A DNA stretch of 64,000 bases from UBA2705 sp963977125 (GTDB taxonomy: Bacteria; Pseudomonadota; Alphaproteobacteria; Micavibrionales; Micavibrionaceae), in the NCBI GenBank assembly GCA_963977125.1, contig CAXBNJ010000002.1, positions 310,001 through 374,000 of the forward strand, given 5' to 3'. Shown here one piece after another: positions 1 to 9,185 of this stretch. Both the position numbers and the translations under genes were made by a program. Under the pieces are notes generated by a model that was not told where the DNA came from, ran no database searches, and was given only the letters and a program-made list of their open reading frames with translations. Positions within the stretch are counted from its first letter, which is position 1; every line of letters starts with the position of its first letter.

Positions 1-587
1 ACCAAAACGCCGCTAGCCGCAAGTGCTTTGCTGAAAGCTTGTGTTTGGATCGCCGCTGCGTGGTATGATTTACAAAACTCAAGAGCGTTATTTGTAAGGG
101 CTGTAGGCGCGCCTTTATCATCAAATAAACGTTGTTCGCCTTTATCATCAGCAACACTATCAATACTGTCAATGCACAGGCTGAATTTATCAGATTCTGG
201 CATTTCAGAGAAGATGAATGGGTAACGGCGGATATAAGCCGGCACATAAGTTTGTGAGAGCCATTCGCCTTTGCCATTTACGAAAAGGTTTTCACCATCG
301 CGCAAACCCATAATAGCAACAGGCGTTGCATTTTCATCTGGGCTGAAAGCAATCGGGTAAAAATGGCAAATTTGTGGCATTTCTATCATGTTAACCGGAA
401 CAGCGTTTACTTTAGATGTAAAACCAAGATCGAATTTCTTCAAAGCGAGCTTTGCATGCGCTTTTGAATCGACAGGGACAGGTTTCTTATAAAACAAAGG
501 TAAAGAGCCACCCGCTACTGGAGCTTGGGTTTCTGCTTTTTTACCGTCTGTTTTTTTGTCTTTTTTCTTATTCTTCTTATCAGCCAT
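1..587 (-). CDS. SapC family protein (5' part; runs off the window)
   Basis: This open frame starts at an ATG at 587 and is still open at base 1, giving about 195 residues. After a Lys-rich start (MADKKNKKKDKK) it reads GGSLPLFYKKPVPVDSKAHA and continues with PQICHFYPIAFSP and RRYPFIFSEM. This is the usual pattern of the SapC family (PF07277), which is annotated by similarity to a surface-layer-associated protein. Its biochemical role is not established. It is transcribed away from ugd across a 263-base AT-rich intergenic region. The C-terminus lies outside the window, so completeness cannot be judged. Confidence 0.8.
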   Translation of the reverse strand, partial: MADKKNKKKDKKTDGKKAETQAPVAGGSLPLFYKKPVPVDSKAHAKLALKKFDLGFTSKVNAVPVNMIEMPQICHFYPIAFSPDENATPVAIMGLRDGENLFVNGKGEWLSQTYVPAYIRRYPFIFSEMPESDKFSLCIDSIDSVADDKGEQRLFDDKGAPTALTNNALEFCKSYHAAAIQTQAFSKALAASGVL

Positions 588-850
588 AGCTTTAGAACCT
601 CGATCATTTGAGTTTTAATATTTAAAAAAATTCTTTTAAAATATAGAGTATTAAGCGGCGCATGCAAAGCTTAATTAAATGATTTCACAGAAAAAACACT
701 ATTATTTTTCAAAAAAAACTTTATTTTAGCCACAAAAACGATATACCACTACGGTAAGTAAGATCGTTAGCCTGCGTTCAAAATAGGCAAACAAAATTAT
801 AAATGCATAAGTTTAAGACTTAATAACCAGAGCTGAAGGAAAAAAACACC
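588..850. other. Divergent intergenic region between sapC-like gene and ugd
   Basis: This is a 263-base AT-rich stretch that must hold both divergent promoters. I see no convincing -35/-10 pair, terminator or small ORF with a good ribosome binding site. A ribosome binding site (AAGGA) lies a few bases upstream of the ugd start. Confidence 0.4.
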
Positions 851-2212
851 ATGCGCATTGCAATGATTGGAACAGGCTATGTCGGCCTCGTATCGGGAAC
901 ATGTTTCGCTGAATTTGGTATTAATGTTACATGCATAGATAACGACGCCACAAAAATTGACAAGCTGCACCAAGGTGTAATGCCTATATATGAGCCTGGC
1001 CTTGATGTTTTGGTTGAACGCCAAACGAAATCAGGCCGCTTAGACTTTACAACCGATCTTGCCGAGGGCGTCGCTGGCGCAAAGGCTATTTTTATCGCGG
1101 TAGGAACCCCCGCACGCAGCGAAGACGGCCATGCCGATTTAAGCTATGTTTACCAAGCGGCGCGCGAACTTGCCCCGCTTCTTAAAGACTACACAGTCAT
1201 TGTAACCAAATCCACAGTCCCTGTCGGCACGGCGCGCGAAGTTGAAAAAATCATTCGCGAAACCAACCCAGATGCCGATTTTGATGTTGCTTCAAACCCA
1301 GAATTCCTTCGCGAAGGCGCCGCTATAGATGATTTCATGCGCCCAGATCGCGTGGTCATTGGCACCGATTCACTGCGCGCTCAGGACGTATTGCGCGATG
1401 TCTATCGCCCCTTATATATAAACGAAACACCGATTATAATGGTCGACCCAGAAACATCAGAGCTTATTAAATATGCATCAAATGCATTTCTGGCGACAAA
1501 AATCACCTTCATTAACGAAATTGCTGATTTATGCGAGAAAACAGGCGCTGACGTACAAAAACTGTCTAAAGCCATGGGCCTTGATGGACGCATTGGCGGT
1601 AAATTCTTACATGCTGGCCCAGGTTATGGCGGTTCATGCTTCCCTAAAGATACACTGGCCTTGGCACAAATCGGCCAAACGCATAACGCGCCACAAAGCA
1701 TTGTAGAACAAGTCATCCAAGTAAATCACGACCGCCAGCGCGCTATAGGTCAACGCATTATTGCTGCATTTGACGGCGATGTAAAAGGCAAGACAATCGG
1801 TATTTTGGGCATTGCCTTTAAACCGAACACGGATGATGTGCGCGATGCACCATCTTTGGTTATTGTCCCAATGCTACAAGAAGCAGGCGCGATCGTAAAA
1901 GCCTATGATCCTGCAGCGCGCGAACAAGCTGAGCGACACTTAAAAAATGTCGACTGGCAAGAGGACGCTTATGCGGTTGCTGATAACGCGGATGCGTTGG
2001 TTATCTTAACGGAGTGGAATGAATTCCGTGCGCTTTCTTTGGTCACATTGAAAGAAAAACTAAACCAGCCTCTATTGCTCGATTTCAGAAACATCTATAC
2101 TGAAAAAGAAATACGCGCTAAGGGCTTCCGTTATATTTCCATTGGCCGTAAAGAAATTGATGCGAGCCAAGGCGTTGATGCTATTGAGGCGCCCTTAAAA
2201 GAAGTTGGTTAA
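851..2212 (+). CDS. ugd: UDP-glucose 6-dehydrogenase
   Basis: The enzyme oxidises UDP-glucose twice with NAD+ to UDP-glucuronate, a precursor for polysaccharide and envelope sugars in the cytoplasm. The 453-residue length fits the family. The N-terminus carries the dinucleotide-binding motif GTGYVGLVSGTCFAEFG. The catalytic-cysteine motif GPGYGGSCFPKDTLAL sits near residues 255-270, and the C-terminal domain has GIAFKPNTDDVRDAPS. It lies 21 bases upstream of the prepilin peptidase gene, so it may share the start of the pilus operon. That would link exopolysaccharide precursor supply with attachment, but this is an inference. Confidence 0.95.
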   Translation: MRIAMIGTGYVGLVSGTCFAEFGINVTCIDNDATKIDKLHQGVMPIYEPGLDVLVERQTKSGRLDFTTDLAEGVAGAKAIFIAVGTPARSEDGHADLSYVYQAARELAPLLKDYTVIVTKSTVPVGTAREVEKIIRETNPDADFDVASNPEFLREGAAIDDFMRPDRVVIGTDSLRAQDVLRDVYRPLYINETPIIMVDPETSELIKYASNAFLATKITFINEIADLCEKTGADVQKLSKAMGLDGRIGGKFLHAGPGYGGSCFPKDTLALAQIGQTHNAPQSIVEQVIQVNHDRQRAIGQRIIAAFDGDVKGKTIGILGIAFKPNTDDVRDAPSLVIVPMLQEAGAIVKAYDPAAREQAERHLKNVDWQEDAYAVADNADALVILTEWNEFRALSLVTLKEKLNQPLLLDFRNIYTEKEIRAKGFRYISIGRKEIDASQGVDAIEAPLKEVG

Positions 2213-2233
2213 TTCGGATAGCAAGGCTGAAAA

Positions 2234-2788
2234 ATGTTTATCTTTATTTTTACATTATTCCCTATACTCGCTTCACTCGTGATGGCGGCGCTCTGTGCGT
2301 TATCTGATTTCCGCCGTCTGCGTATTCCTAATGAATATATACTGATTACGCTTGGTTTATTTGTCTTTACACAAATTATCGCCTACACCTCAGGCAGCGT
2401 TGATACTATTATACCTTCACTGCCTTCCTCATTATTTGCCGCACTCATTATCTTTGCTCTCTCAGCGCTTCTATTTGCGCTGCGCTTCATGGGCGCTGGC
2501 GATTCTAAAATGATGACAGTCTACGCGTTATTTTTTGGCCTAGGCAGCGTCTTAACTTTCCTATTCTACATGACCACTTTTGGCGCATTGCTCGGCATCT
2601 CAACCTTATTATTGGGTAAATACAAACCTTTTAAAGCCCCCCTCGAAGGCAGCTGGATATTTTTCGCTCAAAATGGCGATAAAACAAAAGTTCCTTACGG
2701 CATCGCCATACTTGCCGGTATCGTTTTCGCCTACGCTCATGCAGGCTTCCTATCGCCGCAAACATTTTTATCTCTATTGTCTAGATAA
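2234..2788 (+). CDS. cpaA: Prepilin peptidase, CpaA/TadV type
   Basis: This is an inner-membrane aspartic peptidase of family A24 that cleaves Flp prepilins. The 184-residue protein is almost entirely hydrophobic, with about six predicted membrane segments. Two aspartates are in the expected context: Asp25 in LSDFRRLRIPN and Asp90 in the GxGD motif FMGAGDSK. It lacks the N-terminal methylase domain of PilD-type enzymes, as is normal for the CpaA class. It is the first pilus gene of the locus and its likely substrate is the Flp pilin at 11463-11654. Confidence 0.92.
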   Translation: MFIFIFTLFPILASLVMAALCALSDFRRLRIPNEYILITLGLFVFTQIIAYTSGSVDTIIPSLPSSLFAALIIFALSALLFALRFMGAGDSKMMTVYALFFGLGSVLTFLFYMTTFGALLGISTLLLGKYKPFKAPLEGSWIFFAQNGDKTKVPYGIAILAGIVFAYAHAGFLSPQTFLSLLSR

Positions 2789-2888
2789 TCCACAGAAAAT
2801 AGTGTATCATTAAGTCTACTGCGTATTTTTACGTCTAGTATCTCTTGTCTAATTTTTTCTTACTCATCCTCAGCGGAGCCCATCCACC

Positions 2889-3755
2889 ATGAATAGAAAT
2901 GTTCTCATCGTCTTAGCTGGCAGCCTGTTGACCGCAATCATTGTCGGCCTCATTGCGCAATCCGCATTAAAGAGCGATCCCGCACCGCTTGCTGTATCAA
3001 GCGTCGAAATGACTGAAATTCTGGTGACGGCTCAAGCGATACCTGCGGGCAAACGTGTTGAGAAAACAGATTTGAAATGGCAAGAATGGCCAGAAGACGC
3101 CATATTCCCTGGCGCAATGCGCAAAGATCTTGAAGAAGGCAACACGGACGCCATTATCGGTCTGCGTGCAAAACGTAATTTCGATGCTGGCGAGCCGTTC
3201 TTAACCTCTGGCGTGGTCAGCACTGAAAGTAACAATGTTTTGACCGCTAAACTGGGCAAAAACAATCGGGCCATGGCCATTAATGTTTCAGCTGAATCTA
3301 TGGTTGGCGGATTTCTTGTCCCAGGTGACTTTGTTGACATTATAATGACCTACAAAGTCAAAACAGATGCCAACGCCAATCAAGACGTGAAAAACACTGT
3401 GAAGTCACTCGCCTCAGAGACCGTTTTACAAAACATCAAAGTACTCGCCGTTGACCAATTAGCCGAAGCAGGCAGCGAAGAAAAAGGTAAAGTCGGCCGT
3501 ACCGTCACTTTAGAAGTCAGCGCAGCACAGCAGCAATCATTGGCATTGGCTGGCACATTAGGCGAATTACACCTCGCATTACGCGGCGCAGGGGACGACA
3601 CCATCATTGACCATGCAGGCCAGGCGACAACTGATGTATCCATTGGTCAAACACTCAACAAAGTTAATGAGCTACAAAAAGAAACACGTAAGAAAAGCAA
3701 TACGGTCAGAGTCTATAGCAATAAAAGTGTTACCGACTTATCCGTTTACGACTAA
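2889..3755 (+). CDS. cpaB: Flp pilus assembly protein CpaB (RcpC)
   Basis: This periplasmic pilus assembly factor works with the secretin. The 288 residues begin with one membrane anchor (about residues 4-24). A SAF-type domain follows (ILVTAQAIPAGKRVEKTDLKW), then an RcpC/CpaB region containing VSAESMVGGFLVPGDFVDII. An RBS (GCGGAG) precedes the ATG. A run of purine-rich hexamers starts at the stop codon and is listed separately. It is second in the cpa gene order. Confidence 0.92.
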   Translation: MNRNVLIVLAGSLLTAIIVGLIAQSALKSDPAPLAVSSVEMTEILVTAQAIPAGKRVEKTDLKWQEWPEDAIFPGAMRKDLEEGNTDAIIGLRAKRNFDAGEPFLTSGVVSTESNNVLTAKLGKNNRAMAINVSAESMVGGFLVPGDFVDIIMTYKVKTDANANQDVKNTVKSLASETVLQNIKVLAVDQLAEAGSEEKGKVGRTVTLEVSAAQQQSLALAGTLGELHLALRGAGDDTIIDHAGQATTDVSIGQTLNKVNELQKETRKKSNTVRVYSNKSVTDLSVYD

Positions 3756-3783
3756 GAACAAGAACAAGAGCGAGAGCAAGAGC
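3754..3783 (+). repeat. Five degenerate AAGARC hexamers beginning in the cpaB stop codon
   Basis: Five consecutive 6-base units (aagaac, aagaac, aagagc, gagagc, aagagc) start within the TAA stop of cpaB. Read in the cpaB frame past the stop, they would add Glu-Gln-rich codons before another TAA, so the tract is an open in-frame tail behind a single stop. Confidence 0.8.
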
Positions 3784-3970
3784 AATAAAACTGAATTTAA
3801 TTATATGAGTTAAACAATCAACGGCGTTTAATTCGCGACAATCAAACATACTTAAAATCACCCTCACTGTGATTCACCTAAGTAATGAATAATCAACCCG
3901 ATATTTAAGGGCCCAAAACTTCAATTTGGGGACATTAAATATTTTACAGATCAAAAAGCGGAGTTTCGTT

Positions 3971-5467
3971 ATGAACGATACACTACGAAATAGATTCCAT
4001 TCTCGCTATAGCCTCGCGCTTATGGCCATTATTGCATTGTCAGCCCTATCGCTGCCGCTGAGCCAAAGCCAGGCCGCGAAGTCGACATTATTGCGTGAAG
4101 ATGTGGTCGTAAAAAAAGACGACACAGTTAATGTTGCGATAGGCAAAGGCGAAGTCATCAAAGTCGAAGGCGCGATAACAGATATCATGGTGGGTAACGC
4201 GACCATTGCGAATGTCGAGATTTTGCAATCAAACTCGCTTTATATTCTTGGGCGCAGTATTGGCGACACCAATATTATCGCATTAGATGCGGCTGGAAAC
4301 GTCGTCAAACGTATAAATATTCACGTCCATTTCAATACAGAGAAAATGGAAGAAACAATATATAGCTTCTACCCCAATGAAACAGACGTTAAAGTACAAT
4401 CCATTGGCAGCCGCTTCATCATCACAGGGCGCGTTCCAAACCCAAGCGTTGCAAGACGTATAGAGCATATTGTTGCTGCACATGCGGCTGATGCACGTCA
4501 AAAAGAAGGCACCGCTAACGAGCTTATTGTTAACATGCTCGACATTATGGGCGAACAGCAAGTTATGCTTAATGTCAAAATTGTCGAAGTCAACAGATCT
4601 ATCTTGAAAGAGCTCGGCTTAGAAACAAGCATCAACGGAACAAACGCTACAGCGGCACAAAGATTTAATGTTCTGCCACCACCAAGCGTCGCGAGCAGTG
4701 GCTATTTGCAAAATCTCGTAAACAGCGCAACAGGCCTCACAGAGGATCCATTTACGCGTGCAGCCCTTGCCATTGATACAGGCGTAGCGGGTCTAGACTT
4801 CATTGAATTTGCCTTAAACGCTTTAGAGCGTGAAGGCCTATCAAACACATTGGCCTCACCTAATTTGACGGCTATATCGGGCGAACAAGCAGGCTTCCTT
4901 GCCGGCGGTGAATTCCCTGTCCCTTCTGGGCGTGATCAAAATGGTAATATTACAATTGAATATCGTGCCTTTGGTGTTTCTTTGAACTTTGTGCCAACGG
5001 TTGTAACGGAAGAGCGTATAAGCTTGCAGCTTGACACTGAAGTCTCTTCCCTTGATTTCAACCAAGGCATCACAATCGCAGAAGTCAGTGTCCCCGGACT
5101 TGATGTTCGCCGCGCATCGACGACAATTGAGATGAGCTCAGGCTCAAGCCTGATGATCGCCGGATTAATGCGTTCAGACGCTGTAAAAACACTCTCTGGC
5201 ATACCGGGCATTAAAGACACGCCCGTTCTTGGTGATCTTGTTTCTTCATCCAGTTTTGAACGTCAAGAAACTGAATTATTGGTTATTGTTACGCCTACAC
5301 TCGTGCGCCCTTATGCCGATACAGACAAAGCGGCGCCGAAGAAGCAAAAAGAACCTGAAACACATCAACTTGCCATGGCCTTTGCCCGCAACATCAACCG
5401 TGTTTACGGCGCTAAAGCCCCAAAAATGGATGCCAAAAGCGACATATTTGGTTATATAATAGATTAA
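3971..5467 (+). CDS. cpaC: Type II/III secretin, CpaC (RcpA)
   Basis: This is the outer-membrane secretin that forms the exit pore for the Flp pilus. The frame could open at a TTG at 3926, but the ATG at 3971 has GCGGAG 7 bases upstream and starts directly with a signal peptide (hydrophobic core LALMAIIALSALSLPL, ending near SQSQAA), giving 498 residues. The N-terminal pilus-formation and BON-like region (residues about 45-200) contains DIMVGNATIANVEIL. The secretin domain follows with GEFPVPSG and VPGLDVRRA. The C-terminus has LLVIVTPTLVRPY. Confidence 0.94.
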   Translation: MNDTLRNRFHSRYSLALMAIIALSALSLPLSQSQAAKSTLLREDVVVKKDDTVNVAIGKGEVIKVEGAITDIMVGNATIANVEILQSNSLYILGRSIGDTNIIALDAAGNVVKRINIHVHFNTEKMEETIYSFYPNETDVKVQSIGSRFIITGRVPNPSVARRIEHIVAAHAADARQKEGTANELIVNMLDIMGEQQVMLNVKIVEVNRSILKELGLETSINGTNATAAQRFNVLPPPSVASSGYLQNLVNSATGLTEDPFTRAALAIDTGVAGLDFIEFALNALEREGLSNTLASPNLTAISGEQAGFLAGGEFPVPSGRDQNGNITIEYRAFGVSLNFVPTVVTEERISLQLDTEVSSLDFNQGITIAEVSVPGLDVRRASTTIEMSSGSSLMIAGLMRSDAVKTLSGIPGIKDTPVLGDLVSSSSFERQETELLVIVTPTLVRPYADTDKAAPKKQKEPETHQLAMAFARNINRVYGAKAPKMDAKSDIFGYIID

Positions 5468-5492
5468 ACCTTAGATTCTATGGAGATATATC

Positions 5493-6155
5493 ATGAATCT
5501 TAAATCATGCATTACATTATCACTCGCAGCCCTGACCTTAACGGGGTGTAGCTCTGATTATTTTACGCCGACCTATCAATCAGAGAGCAAAATAGCCGTG
5601 AGCGAGAGCCAATTTGAGGCGAGCTATGATATCAGCACATTAAACACCGCGCAGATAGAACATATCGCCAGTGAATTCAAACGCTATGGCGGTGACGTGC
5701 TTAGCCTTACTGTAAGCTATGATCAAAAAGCACAAACGTCTCAATATAGCGCCTCACAAGCCATGCAAAAAGCTGGCGAAGTTGCGGCATCACTTAGAAA
5801 AGATTTCTATATTAAGAACGTAGAGGCCTCAATTCTTCCTGCGGCGAACACGACACCGACCCTCTTTGTCGCTTATAAACGCTTCGAAGCCCACGCCCCC
5901 GAAGGCTGCGGCGTTGCCCCTGGCCTTGATGGACTAGGCACAAATACCGAAGATAAAATTAAAGATTATGAATTGGGCTGTAGCTTAAATACACTTATCG
6001 CCAAGCAAACATACAGACCAAAAGACTTGCTTGGTAAAGACTACACGGTAGATGATTCAGAAGCGACGCGCTCAATTACAGGTCTATATGGAACGGGCTA
6101 TTATGATGGCACTCCAAACGAACCTTTAAACGGCGAGAAAGCCTCTGACGAATAA
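5493..6155 (+). CDS. cpaD: Pilus assembly lipoprotein CpaD
   Basis: The 220-residue protein has a lipoprotein signal peptide with lipobox LTGC (Cys19). It carries CpaD-family motifs: GCGVAPGLDG, then ELGCSLNTLIAKQTYRPKDLLG. CpaD proteins are thought to be outer-membrane pilotin or accessory factors for the CpaC secretin. The gene lies 25 bases after cpaC with a GGAG site upstream of its ATG, so the two are very likely cotranscribed. Confidence 0.88.
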   Translation: MNLKSCITLSLAALTLTGCSSDYFTPTYQSESKIAVSESQFEASYDISTLNTAQIEHIASEFKRYGGDVLSLTVSYDQKAQTSQYSASQAMQKAGEVAASLRKDFYIKNVEASILPAANTTPTLFVAYKRFEAHAPEGCGVAPGLDGLGTNTEDKIKDYELGCSLNTLIAKQTYRPKDLLGKDYTVDDSEATRSITGLYGTGYYDGTPNEPLNGEKASDE

Positions 6156-6243
6156 GCCACAGATGCGCTGATATATCTTGGCGTGGCATTCAAGTTACTG
6201 CGTAGCGATTTAAACAAATTAAAACAAGTAAATTTAGACGAAT

Positions 6244-7497
6244 ATGGCCAACACAAAACAAAAATCAGATGTAAATAGCCTTCTGCCAAAAGCAGACGTG
6301 CATTTTCATACTCAAGATGAATCCGTCACAAGCGCAATTAAGTTATTGAAAAATGACTGGCGCTTTAAACGCGTGAATATCATCCACCAAGCTGGTAAAC
6401 TCGATGGCGCCATTGATTATTATGCCGAATATGAAGCCCCCAACTTACTCGTCGTTGAAACAGATACGCTTGATGAAAGCTTTATGACCCAATTAGGCAT
6501 ACTCGCAGGACATCTCGATGAAGGCACGGCCGCCGTCATTATCGGCCCTGATAACGATGTATATATATATCGTAAGCTTATTGATATGGGGGTTAGTGAT
6601 TACCTTGTCCGCCCTGTTGACCCGCAAGTCCTCTCTGACGTTATTGCCAAGACACTGGTTGAGCGCATTGGCGTTTCAAACAGCAAGCTTATTGCTGTCG
6701 CGGGCACAAAAGGCGGTGGCGGCGTTTCTACAATCGCCCAAGCGCTAAGCTTTGCCCTTTCCAACACAGAACAGCAAAAAACACTGTTAATGGACGTTGC
6801 GGGCGGTTGGTCTTATATCAGCGTTGCTATGGGGCATGAGCCCTCCTCGACCTTAACAGAGGCCGCTAAGATAGCGACAGAGAACAAAGAAGAAGACCTT
6901 AACCGTATTCAGATTAAAATTGATAAAAACCTAACCATTTTAGCCTGTGGTGGTGATGGTTTATTTGATGAGTCCATTTCCTCTGCCGATTTTGAGCTTT
7001 TATTGAATAAACTTATGACACTTCACCCTTATGTTGTGATTGACCTGTCTGCTGCACCGGCGCATTTGGCACGCACAGCCATTCAGCGTGCAAATAAAAT
7101 ATTTGTAGTGAGCGGCCCGACACTGCCTTCGCTGCGTACAGCGCGTAGCCTAATAAAAGAAGTCGAAGCATTACGCAGCAGCGAGGATAAAGAATCCATC
7201 AAGCTTATCCTTAATAATCAAGGCCAGGACAAAGCCAATGAAGTGAATATCTCAGATATTGAAACGGCTTTAGAAACCAAGGTTGATTTAACAATCCCTT
7301 ATGATGCCAAGCTCTTCCGTGCGGCTGAAAGCCAAGGCAAAACCTTAAAAGATAATAAAGCCGCCGAAAAATTAACTAATTCTTTGGTAGACTTATTACA
7401 AGATATATTAGAAGACGCCCCTAAAGCTGGCGCTGAAAACAAAAAATCTGACGGCTCATTTGTTGGCGGCTTGCTCAACAAAATTAAAGGGAGCTAA
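6244..7497 (+). CDS. cpaE: Pilus assembly/localisation ATPase CpaE (TadZ)
   Basis: This cytoplasmic MinD/ParA-like ATPase places the Tad apparatus, usually at a cell pole. The first about 130 residues form a receiver-like domain (MGVSDYLVRPVDPQVLSDV). A deviant Walker A follows (GTKGGGGVSTIAQALS). The ParA-type fold continues to the end (LILNNQGQDKANEVN). The 417 residues match the family. Its stop codon is two bases from the cpaF start, so translation is probably coupled. Confidence 0.93.
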   Translation: MANTKQKSDVNSLLPKADVHFHTQDESVTSAIKLLKNDWRFKRVNIIHQAGKLDGAIDYYAEYEAPNLLVVETDTLDESFMTQLGILAGHLDEGTAAVIIGPDNDVYIYRKLIDMGVSDYLVRPVDPQVLSDVIAKTLVERIGVSNSKLIAVAGTKGGGGVSTIAQALSFALSNTEQQKTLLMDVAGGWSYISVAMGHEPSSTLTEAAKIATENKEEDLNRIQIKIDKNLTILACGGDGLFDESISSADFELLLNKLMTLHPYVVIDLSAAPAHLARTAIQRANKIFVVSGPTLPSLRTARSLIKEVEALRSSEDKESIKLILNNQGQDKANEVNISDIETALETKVDLTIPYDAKLFRAAESQGKTLKDNKAAEKLTNSLVDLLQDILEDAPKAGAENKKSDGSFVGGLLNKIKGS

Positions 7498-7499
7498 TT

Positions 7500-9185
7500 A
7501 TGTTTGGTAAAAAAACCGACAGCGGTTCCAAAGAACCAGCTAAAGTTAAAAAAAAAGCCCCCAGTGCAGAAGCCAGTACGGAGTCCAGTACAGCTATAAG
7601 CGCTGAGGTCACACCAAAGAAAACCCCAGACATTCTGCCTGAGGCGACTCCAGACGCGGTAAAGGCTGACGTGACAAGCCCTGCCGAGGCCACGCCGAAG
7701 CCCAAGAAAAAAGCACCTGCGCCTGCCCCTGCCTCACTAAGCACAGAGGACAGCAGCGCCAAAAGCGACGAGATAGCAGAAGCCCCTTTATTAGGCGCGC
7801 CTTCAGATAAGAAAAAGAAATCAGCAAAAGATTTTAATGCCGATAAACTCTCCGTTGACGCAATTGACGGCGAAGCGCATGAAGAAGGCGAAAGCGGCGC
7901 ATCATCAATGTCAGCTTTGCGTATTAAACGCTCCCATAATCGTATCTGGAACGACTTACGTGACGGCATTGATTTAAAAGCCTTAGCGCGTATGGATGGT
8001 AAAGCCGCTCGCGATGAGATTGCTACAGCCGTCGAAGAAATAGCCCGCTTTCGTAATCTTGACTTAACACAATCTGAATTACAGCAAATCGCCCGTGAAT
8101 GCGCCGATGACATGCTCGGCTTTGGACCTTTAGAGCCACTCCTCGAAATGGAGGGCATTGCTGATATCATGATTAATGGCCCAGATGTTACTTATATTGA
8201 GATAAATGGTAAAATCGAACGGGCCGATATATCTTTTCGTGACAATGCGCATCTTGTGACTATCTGTCAGCGTATTGTGGGGGCGATTGGTCGTCGCGTT
8301 GATGAATCCTCCCCTATATGTGATGCGCGCTTGCCCGATGGCTCACGTGTGAATGTTATTATACCACCATTGGCCGTTGATGGCGCCTGTATGACTATTC
8401 GTAAATTCGCCAAAGATAAACTCACTCTAGAAAAGCTCATTGATTTTGGCGCTGTAACGCCCAGTTGCGCCAAGTTAATCATGGCGATTGGCCGCAGCCG
8501 CGTGAATGTTTTGGTTTCTGGCGGTACAGGTTCTGGTAAAACCACAATGCTGAACTGCCTGACCCGCTATATCGAACAAGGCGAGCGCATTATTACTTGT
8601 GAAGATGCTTGTGAGCTGCAATTACAACAGCCCCACGTCGTACGCTTAGAAACGCGCCCACCAAATCTTGAGGGCGTCGGTGAAGTGAATATGTGTGATT
8701 TGGTCAAAAACTGCCTGCGTATGCGCCCTGAGCGTATCATTGTTGGTGAGGTTCGTGGCCCTGAGGCTTTTGACTTACTGCAAGCGATGAATACAGGCCA
8801 TGATGGTTCAATGGGTACCGTTCACGCCAATAACCCCCGCGAAGCGATTTCCCGTATGGAAAACATGATTGCTATGGGCGGTTTTAATATTCCTGTTTTA
8901 GCTATACGTGAACAAATAGCCTCCGCCGTGAGTGTTATTATCCAAGTTCAACGCCTGCGTGATGGCTCGCGTAAGGTAACGCATGTCACTGAAATCACGG
9001 GCATGGAGGGCGAGGTTGTGACTTTGCAAGATTTATTCGTGCTTGATATGCAAGGAGAAACCGCAGACGGTAAACTTATCACGACCCAAAGATCAACAGG
9101 TTTGCGTCCTAAATTCTATGACAATGCGCGCCAATTCGGTGTCGAACAGCTCGTCCTTGATGCGATGGAAGAGGCGTACGGATGA
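7500..9185 (+). CDS. cpaF: Pilus assembly ATPase CpaF (TadA)
   Basis: This hexameric type II/IV secretion ATPase powers Flp pilus assembly. Residues 1 to about 130 are a low-complexity Ala/Pro/Lys/Glu/Ser region. The N-terminal domain then includes GFGPLEPLLEMEGIADIMIN. Walker A (GGTGSGKT) is at residues 341-348. The Walker B region contains RIIVGEVRGPEAFDLLQAMN, followed by the His-box GTVHANNPREA. At 561 residues it is longer than the usual 450-500, and the low-complexity N-terminus accounts for the excess. It overlaps tadB by four bases. Confidence 0.95.
   Translation: MFGKKTDSGSKEPAKVKKKAPSAEASTESSTAISAEVTPKKTPDILPEATPDAVKADVTSPAEATPKPKKKAPAPAPASLSTEDSSAKSDEIAEAPLLGAPSDKKKKSAKDFNADKLSVDAIDGEAHEEGESGASSMSALRIKRSHNRIWNDLRDGIDLKALARMDGKAARDEIATAVEEIARFRNLDLTQSELQQIARECADDMLGFGPLEPLLEMEGIADIMINGPDVTYIEINGKIERADISFRDNAHLVTICQRIVGAIGRRVDESSPICDARLPDGSRVNVIIPPLAVDGACMTIRKFAKDKLTLEKLIDFGAVTPSCAKLIMAIGRSRVNVLVSGGTGSGKTTMLNCLTRYIEQGERIITCEDACELQLQQPHVVRLETRPPNLEGVGEVNMCDLVKNCLRMRPERIIVGEVRGPEAFDLLQAMNTGHDGSMGTVHANNPREAISRMENMIAMGGFNIPVLAIREQIASAVSVIIQVQRLRDGSRKVTHVTEITGMEGEVVTLQDLFVLDMQGETADGKLITTQRSTGLRPKFYDNARQFGVEQLVLDAMEEAYG

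Noticed and set aside
3926..3970. Upstream TTG start for the secretin
   Set aside because: It would put 15 residues before the signal peptide, whereas the ATG at 3971 has an RBS.
7484..8170. A 228-residue open frame antisense to cpaF
   Set aside because: It is Ser/Ala-rich because it mirrors the low-complexity N-terminus of CpaF; there is no RBS or family match, and the sense gene is certain.
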